Shown: positions 1 to 8,539, counted from the stretch's first letter. The stretch: 12,886 bases of DNA from Temnopleurus reevesii (GCA_036244855.1 BQKZ01001696.1:18600-31485), one strand, 5' to 3'. Numbers and translations: made by a program. The notes: generated by a model not told the origin, from the sequence alone.

Positions 1-180
1 ACATTGTGCTGCACTCAACCCAGGTGAGGTGAATGGGTACCGGTAGGAAGAAATTTCTTGAATGCAGTGAGCGCCGAATGGTAGCCATGCTATAGCCGGG
101 TAATAATGCACAGAGCGCTTAGAAACACTTCGTATTAAGCGCTATATATATGTTGTGTATTATTATTATTATTATTATTG
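1..180 (+). mobile_element. SINE-like retroposon, 3' portion, cut by window edge
   Basis: The segment opens with CAACCCAGGTGAGG, continues with ATGGGTACCGGTAGGAAG and GAGCGCCGAATGG, then GAGCGCTTAGAAAC and AAGCGCTATATA, and ends in a TTA-repeat tail. From memory this order of blocks is typical of short interspersed elements abundant in echinoderm and other invertebrate deuterostome genomes; the GCGCTATATA-plus-trinucleotide end resembles tails borrowed from LINEs. Only the 3' part lies in the window, so any tRNA-like head with A and B boxes would be further left. It has no coding capacity. The family assignment is recognition by eye, not a database match. Confidence 0.6.
158..179. repeat. (TAT)n microsatellite, tail of the SINE-like element
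   Basis: About seven uninterrupted TAT units directly follow the GCGCTATATA block. Its position marks the 3' end of the retroposon and so indicates the element's orientation. Confidence 0.85.
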
Positions 181-1190
181 CACGTTTTTTCCTTGGTGCG
201 TGGATTAGTAAATTAATTAAAGGCTTCCTTTAGCGTAAGGAATATTAGACATCCGATGATGTGGCCTGTAATAAGAAGTCAGTAATGATGTTCAGCTTAC
301 TCATAACCTTTCCTCGTTTGATGATCTTTTTTCTCGCGATTTACATTAACACAATTGGTAAGACTTTCGAAGAATTACGTGCATCATGGGACAATATATC
401 CGTACGTTGATCATGTATTGAACTGTGTGGATATGACAACCGCAGGATGATCCTGATCTCAATAACATTACAAAGGACAAATTAAATTGGCGGTGGACTT
501 AATTTTATAACTATATTTTTAGCAATTCTTTGTTACTATCCATTCTGGTTTAGATATTATCAAATACCCTCATTGACATTTATACGCTGAACACCCGGGT
601 GAACTTCAGAACATAGATAAGGACAAAATTGACAAAAAAAAAATAATATGAGAGCCATAAGGATTCCCCGGGTGTTTACTGGACAAACGTCGGGTAAATA
701 CCGCACAAGTGTTAATGGGATATACGTCTGATACCACACAAAAATCAATTTCAACCTTTATTGCACTTTATTACCAATGGAAACAAAAATTGGATTTTGC
801 TCTACTTGATTTGATGAAAACTATTTTATAGTTCTTTTCACCTAACAGAGCGTTTATCCCATCTCTCTCTTCTTTTCCAAGAAATATCACCTTTTAAACG
901 CAAAAAAAAGCAGACACAGAAATTTGTGGTCACATGTAGAATCAAATTACAAAGGGAAAGCGCAAAGAGGGTCATTATTCCCTGAAGTTGTTAAATGTAT
1001 AATTTTTATGGTGTACACTTCCAAGAATTGAATGCTACAGGAACGGTTAAGTAGGTGACAAAGTTGTGTGGTAATAGTCATGAATTTTACGGGAAATAAG
1101 AGATTGATTATGCCGCTAAATGAGATTGCATATATAATTAACAAGACACGTGTTATATTTCTATGACGTCACTACGCGTTATATACACCT
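181..1190. other. Unassigned AT-rich DNA, no gene seen
   Basis: No credible gene is present. Open frames here are at most 65 codons, hydrophobic and AT-driven. The one structured item is a 10-base inverted repeat, AACACCCGGG at 590-599 and CCCGGGTGTT at 667-676, enclosing 67 bases with an A-run. I find no target duplication or clear terminal repeats that would make it a defined element. Confidence 0.6.
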
Positions 1191-1579
1191 TTCGACAAAA
1201 GTGAATAATGTTAATGCAGGGAATTGTTCAGTTTGTATTGATTTATGTTGAAGTGATTATAAAGTGCGTTATAAAATGGAGAACCGAAGTTTCGAAGCTT
1301 ATTTTTGTTTTTGTAACATCGGAAAGATATACCCATTTGTAATATTATCGCACATATCAAGCATATACAGATATTAAATGTTTATCCTACTAGATTTACC
1401 CTCTTTTTTGTTTCATTCATGTTCTCTAGCTCTCAAAACGTGACTCTTTCATATTGTATGGGCTGGAAAATAAAATTGAAAAACTGAGACTGTAAATAAA
1501 AAAAATTGTTGTCGCGATTTCAGTCTTTGCATGACTTTAAAACTAATGTCAGGTATCTTTAAAGAACTTCAATTCGTAA
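1191..1579 (+). repeat. Direct repeat I, copy 1
   Basis: This segment begins TTCGACAAAAGTGAATAATG and aligns end to end with 1667-2054. Shared landmarks in order are AATGCAGGGAATTGTT, GAAGTGATTATA, GTTTCGAAGCT, AACATCGGAAAGATAT, GTGACTCTTTCATATTGTA, an A-rich tract, and ACTTTAAAACTAAT near the end. By eye the copies differ at roughly 15-20 % of positions and carry several indels. No coding function is visible. An 85-base stretch (1580-1665) separates it from copy 2 and has no clear counterpart after copy 2. Confidence 0.85.
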
Positions 1580-1665
1580 AAGCATGTATATCTTGCCAGG
1601 CGCTCGGTATTTAAGAAAGGAGAAGGATAATAATAACTTAATGTTATGCAGGGCCCGCTGGAAGA

Positions 1666-1666
1666 N
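1666..1666. other. Ambiguous base (N), possible contig join
   Basis: One of two Ns in the window. It stands immediately left of the first base of direct repeat I copy 2. A lone N at the exact edge of a duplicated block suggests a placeholder where contigs were abutted, although a single uncalled base cannot be excluded. Confidence 0.9.
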
Positions 1667-2054
1667 TTCGACAAAGGTGAATAATGCTAATGCAGGGAAT
1701 TGTTTAGTTTGTATTGTTTTATGATGAAGTGATTATAGGGTTCTTTATAAAGAGGGGAATCGGAGTTTCGAAGCTGCTTATCTTTGCTTTGTCTATACTC
1801 TATAACATCGGAAAGATATGCCCATCTGAAATTATCGTCACACATATACAAACCTTAATTGTTTATGCTACAAAATTTGCCCTCATCATGTTCTCTCAAC
1901 GCGTGACTCTTTCATATTGTATGGGATAGAAAGATAAAGTTGAAAGCTCAAACTGTAAAAAAAAAAAAAAAAAAAAAAAATGGTGTTACGTTTCTTAAGC
2001 CTTTGACGTCTTTAAAACTAATATCAAGTACCTGTAAAGAAATTCAATTAGTAA
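1667..2054 (+). repeat. Direct repeat I, copy 2
   Basis: This is the counterpart of 1191-1579, starting TTCGACAAAGGTGAATAATG. It differs by many substitutions and small indels and by expansion of an internal A-tract to 24 As (1957-1980), where copy 1 has only AAATAAAAAAAA. A 71-codon open frame inside it is not kept in copy 1, so I do not regard it as coding. The copy may be a real old tandem duplication or the other haplotype, because its left edge coincides with the N at 1666. Confidence 0.85.
1957..1980 (+). repeat. Poly-A tract, 24 As
   Basis: This is an uninterrupted A run inside copy 2 of direct repeat I. An AATAAA-like hexamer precedes the matching tract in copy 1, so it could look like a retroposed transcript end. 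Homology between the copies continues past the tract, so it is better read as microsatellite expansion within the duplicated block. Confidence 0.9.
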
Positions 2055-2148
2055 TATGAATATCGTGTTAATAACAATGCCCAATACTATTTGCCTTGAC
2101 AGGGAAAATTTAATCAAGTACTGCAAGATTGGATATGAAAGCGTAATA

Positions 2149-2315
2149 AACACGATATAAACTATTTCCGAAAATTTAAGTGGGCCACACACAATAGTAC
2201 GCCGTGTATTCAATTGTGCGGACACAACAATTGCAAGCCGGATCCAATTTAGCGTTACAAAATACCATTAAATATGCGTTCGACTTAACTTTTCGAAAAT
2301 AGTTTATATCGTGTT
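2149..2315. mobile_element. MITE-like element, 33 bp terminal inverted repeats
   Basis: The left end, 2149-2181, begins AACACGATATAAACTATTT. The reverse complement of 2283-2315 matches it at 31 of 33 positions, with no gaps. The sequence AATA flanks both sides (2145-2148 and 2316-2319), a plausible 4-base target duplication, although AT-rich flanks make this weak. The ~100-base interior has no coding capacity. The 14-base right-end-plus-flank sequence TATCGTGTTAATAA also occurs at 2061-2074, hinting at an older or partial copy just upstream. Superfamily unknown. It would depend on a transposase supplied elsewhere. Confidence 0.75.
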
Positions 2316-2471
2316 AATAATTTCCAACTATCACACTCCTATGCTACTACTTACGGTTGGGTGCTGATGGACTATTTGACCATTTACGGTGGTGTAATTA
2401 TGAACTTTTCTGTCATTTACAGGACTGGAATAATGAACTATTTACCATTCCCGGTAGATGCAAACTAACTT

Positions 2472-2658
2472 CAGTTTATTTCAGTTCAGTTTATTTATTT
2501 GAATACGGTTTGTAAAAAAACATGCTTTCAGCTAAATAGCTGTTTTTCAGCATGTCCGTATATACAGAAAATAAATACAAATACATAAATAAACATAAAC
2601 ATACAAAGTAAAAATACAATACAAAAAATACAAGTGAAAATAGATACAAGTGAAAATA
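2472..2658 (-). mobile_element. Retroposon 3' tail inserted in the satellite
   Basis: Array sequence stops after AAACTAACTT and resumes at GATCAAAG, with an AT-rich foreign block replacing ~100 bases of a B monomer. Read on the minus strand, the block has A/T-rich sequence, a nested hairpin (2520-2555: outer arms ACATGCT/AGCATGT, inner arms CAGCTA/TAGCTG), then AAATAAATAAACTGAACTG and a second AATAAACTGAA. A hairpin followed by a short-repeat A-rich tail is characteristic of non-LTR retrotransposon 3' ends in invertebrates. The copy is 5' truncated and has no reverse transcriptase sequence. Its far end carries a two-copy 16-base tandem (2628-2659). A 71-codon minus-strand frame here is low-complexity and not credible. 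Confidence 0.6.
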
Positions 2659-2659
2659 G
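2628..2659. repeat. 16-base tandem repeat, two copies
   Basis: ATACAAGTGAAAATAG occurs twice without a gap, immediately before satellite sequence resumes at GATCAAAG. It may be a by-product of the retroposon insertion or part of its 5' truncated end. Confidence 0.9.
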
Positions 2660-2984
2660 ATCAAAGCAGTCGTCTCCGTTCGAAAAAATAGTGGACTATT
2701 CTCCATCTACAGTAAGATATAATAATCCCTATCCTCCCATCTACTGTAGGGTATAATAACTACTATCTGCCCATCTGCGGTAGATGCCAACCTACTTAGC
2801 GCGTAAGGCGACACCACTGTTTAACAAATTTATTTCCAAAGCAGCCCCCCCCCCCACTGCTCACTGAATCTGCACACTTTTCAATAAGCGATAAAGTAAT
2901 CTCTTTCGAAAAATACTTGACTTTTCTGCATCTACGGTAGAGTATAATAATCAGTATGGTAGGGTATAATAACCACTATCCTCC

Positions 2985-2999
2985 AATCTATGGTAGATG
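2985..2999. repeat. Array palindrome before A monomer 1 (variant)
   Basis: AATCTATGGTAGATG is a degenerate form of the 15-base palindrome. It ends 4 bases before the CC of the A anchor at 3004, the same offset as in every other A monomer. Confidence 0.8.
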
Positions 3000-3499
3000 T
3001 GAACCTTCTTAGCGCGTAATGTGACACCAATGTTTGACTATGCCCCAACAACTTCTCGCTGTTTGCTGGACCGCATATATCTAAGTGAATGGATAGTGAT
3101 TTAAACATATTATACCACCAAGGGGTACAAACGACTAGTTTACAATTTACGGTAGGGAATGACGGACTATTCTACCATCTACGGTAAAGTAATAATGTAG
3201 TATGCTGCCACCTACTGACCATTTACGTGGAGTAAAAATAAATATTTTATCACCATTTCAGCGGAATAACGAATTTTTTACCATTACCAGTAGATTCCAA
3301 CCTACTTAGTGTGTAAGGAGACACTACTGTTTGACTATAGATGTATGTCCAGAGCAGACCGCACTGCTCACTGGATCCGCACACGATAACTGAACGATCA
3401 CAGTAGTCTCTTTCGGAAAATAGTGGACTATTCTACCATCTACGGTAGGGAATAATAATCACTATCCTCCCATCTAGGGGAGGATATGATACTATCCAT

Positions 3500-3514
3500 C
3501 ATCTACGGTAGATG
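3500..3514. repeat. Array palindrome before A monomer 2 (perfect)
   Basis: CATCTACGGTAGATG has 7-base arms CATCTAC and GTAGATG that are perfect reverse complements around a single central G. It ends 4 bases before the A anchor at 3519. It could form a small hairpin or cruciform, or bind a dimeric protein; neither is shown. Confidence 0.9.
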
Positions 3515-3972
3515 TGAACCTATTTAGCACGTAATGTGACACCTATGTTTGACTATGTCAAAAGCAGATCTCGCTGCTTGCTGGAACCGCGTTTATCAAA
3601 TTGAATGGATAATAATGAAATATTCTACTATCTACGATGGAGTATAATAGACTATTCTACCATTTACGGTAAAATAATAATGCAGTATGCTACCACCTGA
3701 CCACTTACGTGGAGTAAATATTAAATATTTTATCATCTACGGCAGCGGAATAATGAACCCTTAGATGCCAACCTACTTAGCGCGTAAGGCGACACCACAG
3801 TTTAACTAAATTTATGTCCAAAGCAGCCCGCACTGCTCACTGGATCCGCACACGTCTAACTGAACGATCAAAGTAGTCTCTTTCGGAAAATAGTGGCCTA
3901 TTCTACCATCTAGGGTATGTAAGTTATGGACTATTTTTCCATCTACGGCAGGGTATAATAACCAATATCACT

Positions 3973-3987
3973 CATCTATGGTAGATG
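3973..3987. repeat. Array palindrome before A monomer 3 (one mismatch)
   Basis: CATCTATGGTAGATG has one arm mismatch against the perfect form and ends 4 bases before the A anchor at 3992. Confidence 0.85.
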
Positions 3988-4410
3988 TGAACCTACTTAG
4001 CGCGTACGGTGACACCAATGTTTGACTATGTCCAAAGAAGCTCTCGCTGCTTGCTGGAACCGCGTAGGCCCTATATCAAATTGAATGGATAATAATGATA
4101 TATTTTACCATCTACGGTGGGGTAGGGTATAATGGTAAATTAATAATATAGTATGCTACCACCTACTTACCACTTACGTGGAGTAAAAATTAAATATTTT
4201 ATCATCTACGGCAGCGGAATAATGAACTCTTAGATGCCATCCTACTTAGCGTGTAAGGTGACACCACAGTTTAACTAAATTTATGTCCAACCAGCCCCCA
4301 TTGCTTACTGGGTCCACAGACGATAACTGAGCGATCAAAGTAGTCGTCTCTTTCGGAAAATAGTGGACTATTCTACCATCTAGGGTAGGGTATAATAATC
4401 ACTATCTGCC

Positions 4411-4425
4411 TATCTATTGTAGATG
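4411..4425. repeat. Array palindrome before A monomer 4 (degenerate)
   Basis: TATCTATTGTAGATG has lost several arm pairs but keeps the same position, ending 4 bases before the A anchor at 4430. Confidence 0.75.
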
Positions 4426-4991
4426 TGAACCTACTTAGCGCGTAAGGTGACACCAGTATTTGACTTTGACCAAAGCATCTCGCCGCTTGCTGGAACCGTG
4501 TGTATCTAAATGAAGGGAAAATAATATAACATATTATACCATCATGGGGTATAAAAGACTATTCTACAATTTACGGTAGGGTATGAGGGACTTTTCTACC
4601 ATCTACGGTAAAGTAATAATGTAGTATGTTACCACCTGACCACTTACGTGGAGTAAAAATTAGATATTTTATCATCTACGGTAGCGGGATAATGAATTCT
4701 TTACCATTACCAGTAGATTCCAACCTACTTAGCGTGGAAGGAAACACCACAGTTTAACTAAATTTATGTCCAAAGCAGCCCCCATTGCTTACTGGACCCG
4801 CACACGATAACAGAACGATCAAAGTAGTCTCTTTCGGAAAATAGTGGACTATTCTACCATCTAGGGTAGGGTAATAATGGACTACTCTACCACCTATGGT
4901 TATACATAATAATCACCATTCTACAATCTATGGCAGTGCATAATAACCACTATCCCCCATCTACGGCGGGGTATAATAACCACTATCCTCC

Positions 4992-5006
4992 CATCTACGG
5001 TAGATG
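4992..5006. repeat. Array palindrome before A monomer 5 (perfect)
   Basis: This is a second exact copy of CATCTACGGTAGATG, again ending 4 bases before the A anchor at 5011 and close to the right edge of the array. Confidence 0.9.
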
Positions 5007-5058
5007 TGAACCTACTTAGCGCGTAACGTGACACCAATGTTTGACTATGTCCAAAGCG

Positions 5059-5335
5059 TGTAATCAGGTCAATTAGTGACTGGAGGGTGCGGGTATTGTA
5101 AAGAATGGTTCAATTATAGAGGGGGAGAGTTGTATATACAAAGGTAATGGAAACCTGGAAGCTTCAACGTTGATTTCAAGATGTGATACATGTTTGTGGT
5201 CGAAGGGCCATGTCACACATTTTTTAGGCCGGTGCCCAAGTAAGAAAAACACTTGAAAAGGGACTGAAGAATACATTACGATTGAATACAATATACAAGC
5301 TTTTTTACTTGTCCACCCCCCACCCCTCCCCCGAC
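5059..5335. other. Spacer between satellite and piggyBac-like element
   Basis: Unique-looking sequence with no gene. A 72-codon minus-strand frame has no recognisable motif. The right end is pyrimidine-rich (ACCCCCCACCCCTCCCCC at 5315-5332) and abuts the TTAA of the next element. Confidence 0.55.
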
Positions 5336-5339
5336 TTAA

Positions 5340-5355
5340 CCCCTAAAAAGCCCAA
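5340..5355 (+). repeat. Left terminal inverted repeat of the piggyBac-type element
   Basis: CCCCTAAAAAGCCCAA follows the TTAA directly and pairs with 6238-6252 with a single extra C. Confidence 0.88.
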
Positions 5356-5365
5356 AGAGGGGGGG

Positions 5366-5384
5366 GGGGGCACAATGTGCCCCC
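5366..5384. repeat. Subterminal GC palindrome
   Basis: GGGGGCACA and TGTGCCCCC form perfect 9-base arms around one A. The left arm is part of a 12-G run (5359-5370). It lies 10 bases inside the left terminal repeat. A partial echo, GGCCTTGGGCC at 6209-6219, lies near the right end. Subterminal motifs often serve as transposase sites in DNA transposons; that role here is inferred. Confidence 0.85.
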
Positions 5385-6237
5385 TACCACATAATCGTAC
5401 ACCACTCCTACATTTTTGGTCTGATTACGCTCAAATTTGGTGACTTTTTCTGAAATTTTGTTGCGGACATTATGATGCCATTTTTTATTATCATCTCGTA
5501 GTTCATGTTGCCATGGCAGCTATAAAACAAAAGTCATGTTTGTCCGTGTTTTTTAATAATTTCAGTTTTTCAGCTCCAAATCGGCCCAAAATGCTTGAAA
5601 ATGGTCACAATTTATAATATATTAGTTGATTTGCTCTCTCCTGTGCATCTCGAACAGAAAACATCGGTTCCAAAAATGTATTTTGTTTTTCTTTGTTTTA
5701 GTCACTTTTTCATGGATATTAAATAAAACGTTTAAAAAATAATGCAAATGAAAATAGCTTAGAGACTTCCAAAAGTCTTAAAATCATTTTGGTGAAGATT
5801 GGAGCCTAAAAAGTAAAAATATCAAGGAATAACATGAGATTTTCAAAAGCTGTCTGGCGCCCTCTATCATCAATATTGTATTACATGTGACATGATGCAT
5901 TTATTGTCATATTTTACCATTTAAATGCATCGAATGTGCCCAGTAAAATCATGGAATGTGTTCCTAAGATAATAAAAAGGAATAAAACCACATTTCAGCC
6001 ATATTTCTGTTCATAATATTGCTTTAAATAGACCATATGTGAAAAGTGACAAAATTCCCCCCTTTTTATGTATTTTATTGAATTGCGCCCTCAAATGGTG
6101 ACCTTGAGAAATTCCGATGGTCCCAAATTGTAGATTATGACTTGCTCTACATCTGTGCCAAATGTTAGCCCGATCCGCCAAATATTGTGGAAGTTCATGA
6201 GCTCCCCGGCCTTGGGCCACAGAGACATCAAAATAGC

Positions 6238-6252
6238 TTGGGCTTTTTAGGG
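6238..6252 (-). repeat. Right terminal inverted repeat of the piggyBac-type element
   Basis: TTGGGCTTTTTAGGG directly precedes the right-hand TTAA and is the reverse complement of the left end apart from one C. Confidence 0.88.
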
Positions 6253-6256
6253 TTAA

Positions 6257-8440
6257 GAACGATCCTAGATGCGCACCCGTAATCCGTGTTAATTAAGCCT
6301 TTGCAAACGCCTAACTAAATGTTCCACAATTATTTCGTCAGAACTTTGCAATTGCAGAGCAGGTAAGCAGTCTATTAAAATAGATGTTGGTACAAAGTTG
6401 CAATCGATTGCAAATCACCTGAAAATTACTTGCAAACCAAAAAGAAGCATTTTCCATTCGGGCACTGTGTATACGTTTAACAAGGCGCGTTTGCAATTGA
6501 TAGCAACATCGCACACGTAACATAGGAAACGGGGTGAATGTTAGAGTAAAAACACACAACACACACAAACAAATAATACAAGAGAAAAATCAAATTTCCG
6601 CAGGCAAGTGTAAGCGTACTTCATGTATGATAGCTATAGGTGGTTTGGGATTGGATAACTCTCATCATGGACCTCGAAGAAAACCATCAGAAAATGGGTT
6701 TTATTTCCCATTTTGAAGTAAATCTATCCATTTACAAGCTCCTCGCCTTCCCCCCCCCCTCTCCCTATATCCCTCTAACTCTGACCCCAAAGGCTCGCTT
6801 TCAATTACAAAAAAAAAAATAGTTCAAAGTATCGTGGCGTGTACCCTCCCATTAGAAAATAACACCCCCCTACAAAAAGAAACAATATAAAAAAAAAGAC
6901 TTGTACATTACATTCCACATGCGTCTCCCTATTGCGCCTTTTTAGGAGCCGATAAAAAAAAAGTTACAAATTTTGCGCCCCAACCATTAGTTTTTGCACC
7001 CTTAACTCTTTCAGTAAAGTATGTGTTCAAAGTATTGCACTGTGACAAATTATGATATAAGAGCCCATTATCTTAAACGTTCTTCGACTGTAGTGTCTGA
7101 GTAACAAAGACTATTATTCCGCAGGCCAGTAAACCCCTCTTAATAACCATCATCCGATAGCATTTGCATAAAACTGTCGGAGCAATATTTCGTTGAAATA
7201 AAATCTCAAAATCATTCGGCTAAATATCATCGACACTAGATATCACCAAACACTTCCAAGGGAATGAAATTTAATCAGTCTATTCATCACATTTTGCAAA
7301 CAAAGTAAAATATCCCACCATGAGAACCACTTGAAGATGTTTTATTCTTAAGATATTCCTCGTCTATCTCTCCCCCTAGGGTATAATTGGAAATCCCCCA
7401 AATATTGATATGATCATTCCAAAATGTTCTTAAAGAATAATGTTTCCCCATGTTTCCTGAGGTAATAACATGTAGTCTCGTCAACATCACAAAAAAGGGG
7501 AAATATCCAAATCTATTTAATGGATATCAAAATACCTACATGGTTAGAAATTTTTTAAAGTATTATACTTGAAATGACACTCTCCATTTTAAAAGATTGC
7601 GTTAATGTTTGATGACACATTCGACATGAATTAGATCGTTTATGATTTTTAGCAATAAAAAGTGCAACTCGGCTATTGCACAAGGGATTTTAGGGATAAG
7701 TTTCGTGTGTATTATAGAGATAAAATGTAATATCTATGTTCCATTTTCTAGAGGGATTACGAGAGATATTCCAGTGATATATACTCTAAATTAATTAAAA
7801 CAAGTTTTGTAACGCATATTCGGTGCTGGATGAAATATCAAATTATCCATCTAAACGATTAAGTGTTTGCGTGCGATCTTTACATTTGGAAAATAAAAAT
7901 CGCTCCTAATAAAGGAATCTAAATAATGAGCTTCCCAATTTCATTCTTTTGTCAACTGCCAACATCAAACAGCTTCAAAACAAAGTCCACACAACAACAA
8001 AATATCGGGATTGTGAAAACAAGTTGTTATTTCCTCCTATATTACACTTAATTTGCGAAGGAGAATTGAAAACACTTCCACGTAGGTTTCGCGTTAAGTA
8101 GTCAATTCAAGGGGGTTTTCCCTTTAACTTTTGCTTCATCCACACCGCAATAACCGATCCATTAGCCAAGACATAAAACCGCATGTATTCAAAACACTTG
8201 AGAGCAGGAGTGGAATCGTCTTCTAATGTACTTGGCTGTTGGGTGTTTGACCTACGCCTCTCAGGAAAGTATTGTCTACCCCAAGGGGATTAATATGCCA
8301 GTGTTGCGGTTTCATGATAGTGTCATAATCTGACAACTAAAAGAAAGCTTGATTGGACATTTTGGTAATTGAGTGTAGACTGTAAACGGAAGTTCTAAGC
8401 ATCTGTTTGCATCTGAAGTGTATGTGCAGTGCAAAAACCT
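6257..8440. other. Unassigned AT-rich DNA, no gene seen
   Basis: No open frame here exceeds 76 codons and none shows a recognisable domain. Low-complexity spots include an ACACAC stretch near 6550, a C-run near 6751-6760 and several A-runs between 6809 and 6962. One 8-base hairpin (AAAATGGG at 6691-6698 with CCCATTTT at 6707-6714) is present. I find no long inverted repeats or target duplications, so I cannot assign elements. The stretch might be intron or intergenic. Confidence 0.6.
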
Positions 8441-8539
8441 TTGGTGTTAATCAAACACTATTTCCTGCAACATCAATGATGAATTATTTTTTTTAAAATC
8501 TAACACCGAAGTGTAATGAAGTGTTAATTCTAACCCCAA
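8441..8539. mobile_element. Short inverted-repeat element, ~100 bp, tentative
   Basis: The left edge TTGGTGTTAATCAAACACT (8441-8459) is an imperfect reverse complement of AGTGTTAATTCTAACCCCAA (8520-8539). An internal TCTAACACCGAAGTGTAATG repeats the AACACC/AGTGTT theme. This is compatible with a tiny MITE or a decayed AACAC-type minisatellite. Copy A of the large duplication begins inside it, and copy B (about 9770-9800) retains the AAGTGTATGAAGTGTTAATT part. No target duplication is certain. Confidence 0.4.

Larger units (their letters stand above)
2341..5058. repeat. Higher-order satellite array: alternating A and B monomers, ~470 bp dimers
   Basis: The array has three nested levels. (1) Units of ~35 bases built on CTACCATCTACGGTAG followed by GGTATAATAATCACTAT or variants. 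(2) Monomers of ~190-300 bases, each holding several units plus one anchor near CCTACTTAGCGCGTAA. (3) Two monomer types in strict alternation. Type B (GATGCCAACC before the anchor, then ACTAAATTTATGTCC) has anchors at 2791, 3301, 3772, 4241 and 4724. Type A (GATGTGAACC, then CAATGTTTGACTATG) has anchors at 3004, 3519, 3992, 4430 and 5011. B-to-B steps are 510, 471, 469 and 483 bases; A-to-A steps are 515, 473, 438 and 581. B monomers also carry ACTGAACGATCA and CTCTTTCGGAAAATAGTGG; A monomers carry TTGCTGGAACCGCG and AATTGAATGG. A and B are themselves homologous. Noncoding throughout. The left edge is approximate because the first units are degenerate; the right edge is sharp after GTCCAAAGCG. 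Confidence 0.93.
5336..6256. mobile_element. piggyBac-type non-autonomous element (MITE), 913 bp plus TTAA duplications
   Basis: TTAA flanks both sides (5336-5339 and 6253-6256). Inside it lie terminal inverted repeats: CCCCTAAAAAGCCCAA at 5340-5355 and, on the other strand, CCCTAAAAAGCCCAA from 6252 to 6238. They differ only by one extra C on the left. A TTAA duplication with ends beginning CCCT is the hallmark of the piggyBac superfamily. The interior has no transposase: open frames are at most 69 codons and show none of the DDD-catalytic domain, so the element would be moved in trans. A subterminal G-rich hairpin lies at 5366-5384. The near-intact ends suggest a fairly recent insertion, though the copy's age cannot be judged without others. 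Confidence 0.85.

Noticed and set aside
560..754. Inverted AACACCCGGG/CCCGGGTGTT pair as a transposon
   Set aside because: Only 10 bases long, contains the self-complementary CCCGGG, and has no target duplication.
1469..1980. AATAAA followed by A-tract as a processed pseudogene 3' end
   Set aside because: Similarity between the two copies continues beyond the A-tract, so the tract is internal to the duplicated block.
1995..2225. 76-codon minus-strand frame that looks like a membrane peptide
   Set aside because: Hydrophobicity comes from AT-rich DNA, and the frame runs across the end of direct repeat I and into the MITE-like element.
2491..2706. 71-codon minus-strand open frame
   Set aside because: Low-complexity F/Y/L-rich translation of an A/T-rich retroposon tail. 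It crosses from the insert into satellite DNA.
2700..5058. CRISPR-like array (many palindromic repeats at short intervals)
   Set aside because: The sequences between the palindromes are themselves repeated rather than unique spacers, spacing is variable, and the window is eukaryotic in character with no cas genes.
6011..6220. 69-codon minus-strand frame as a piggyBac transposase remnant
   Set aside because: Far too short and without catalytic aspartate motifs or a cysteine-rich C-terminal domain. The element is treated as non-autonomous.
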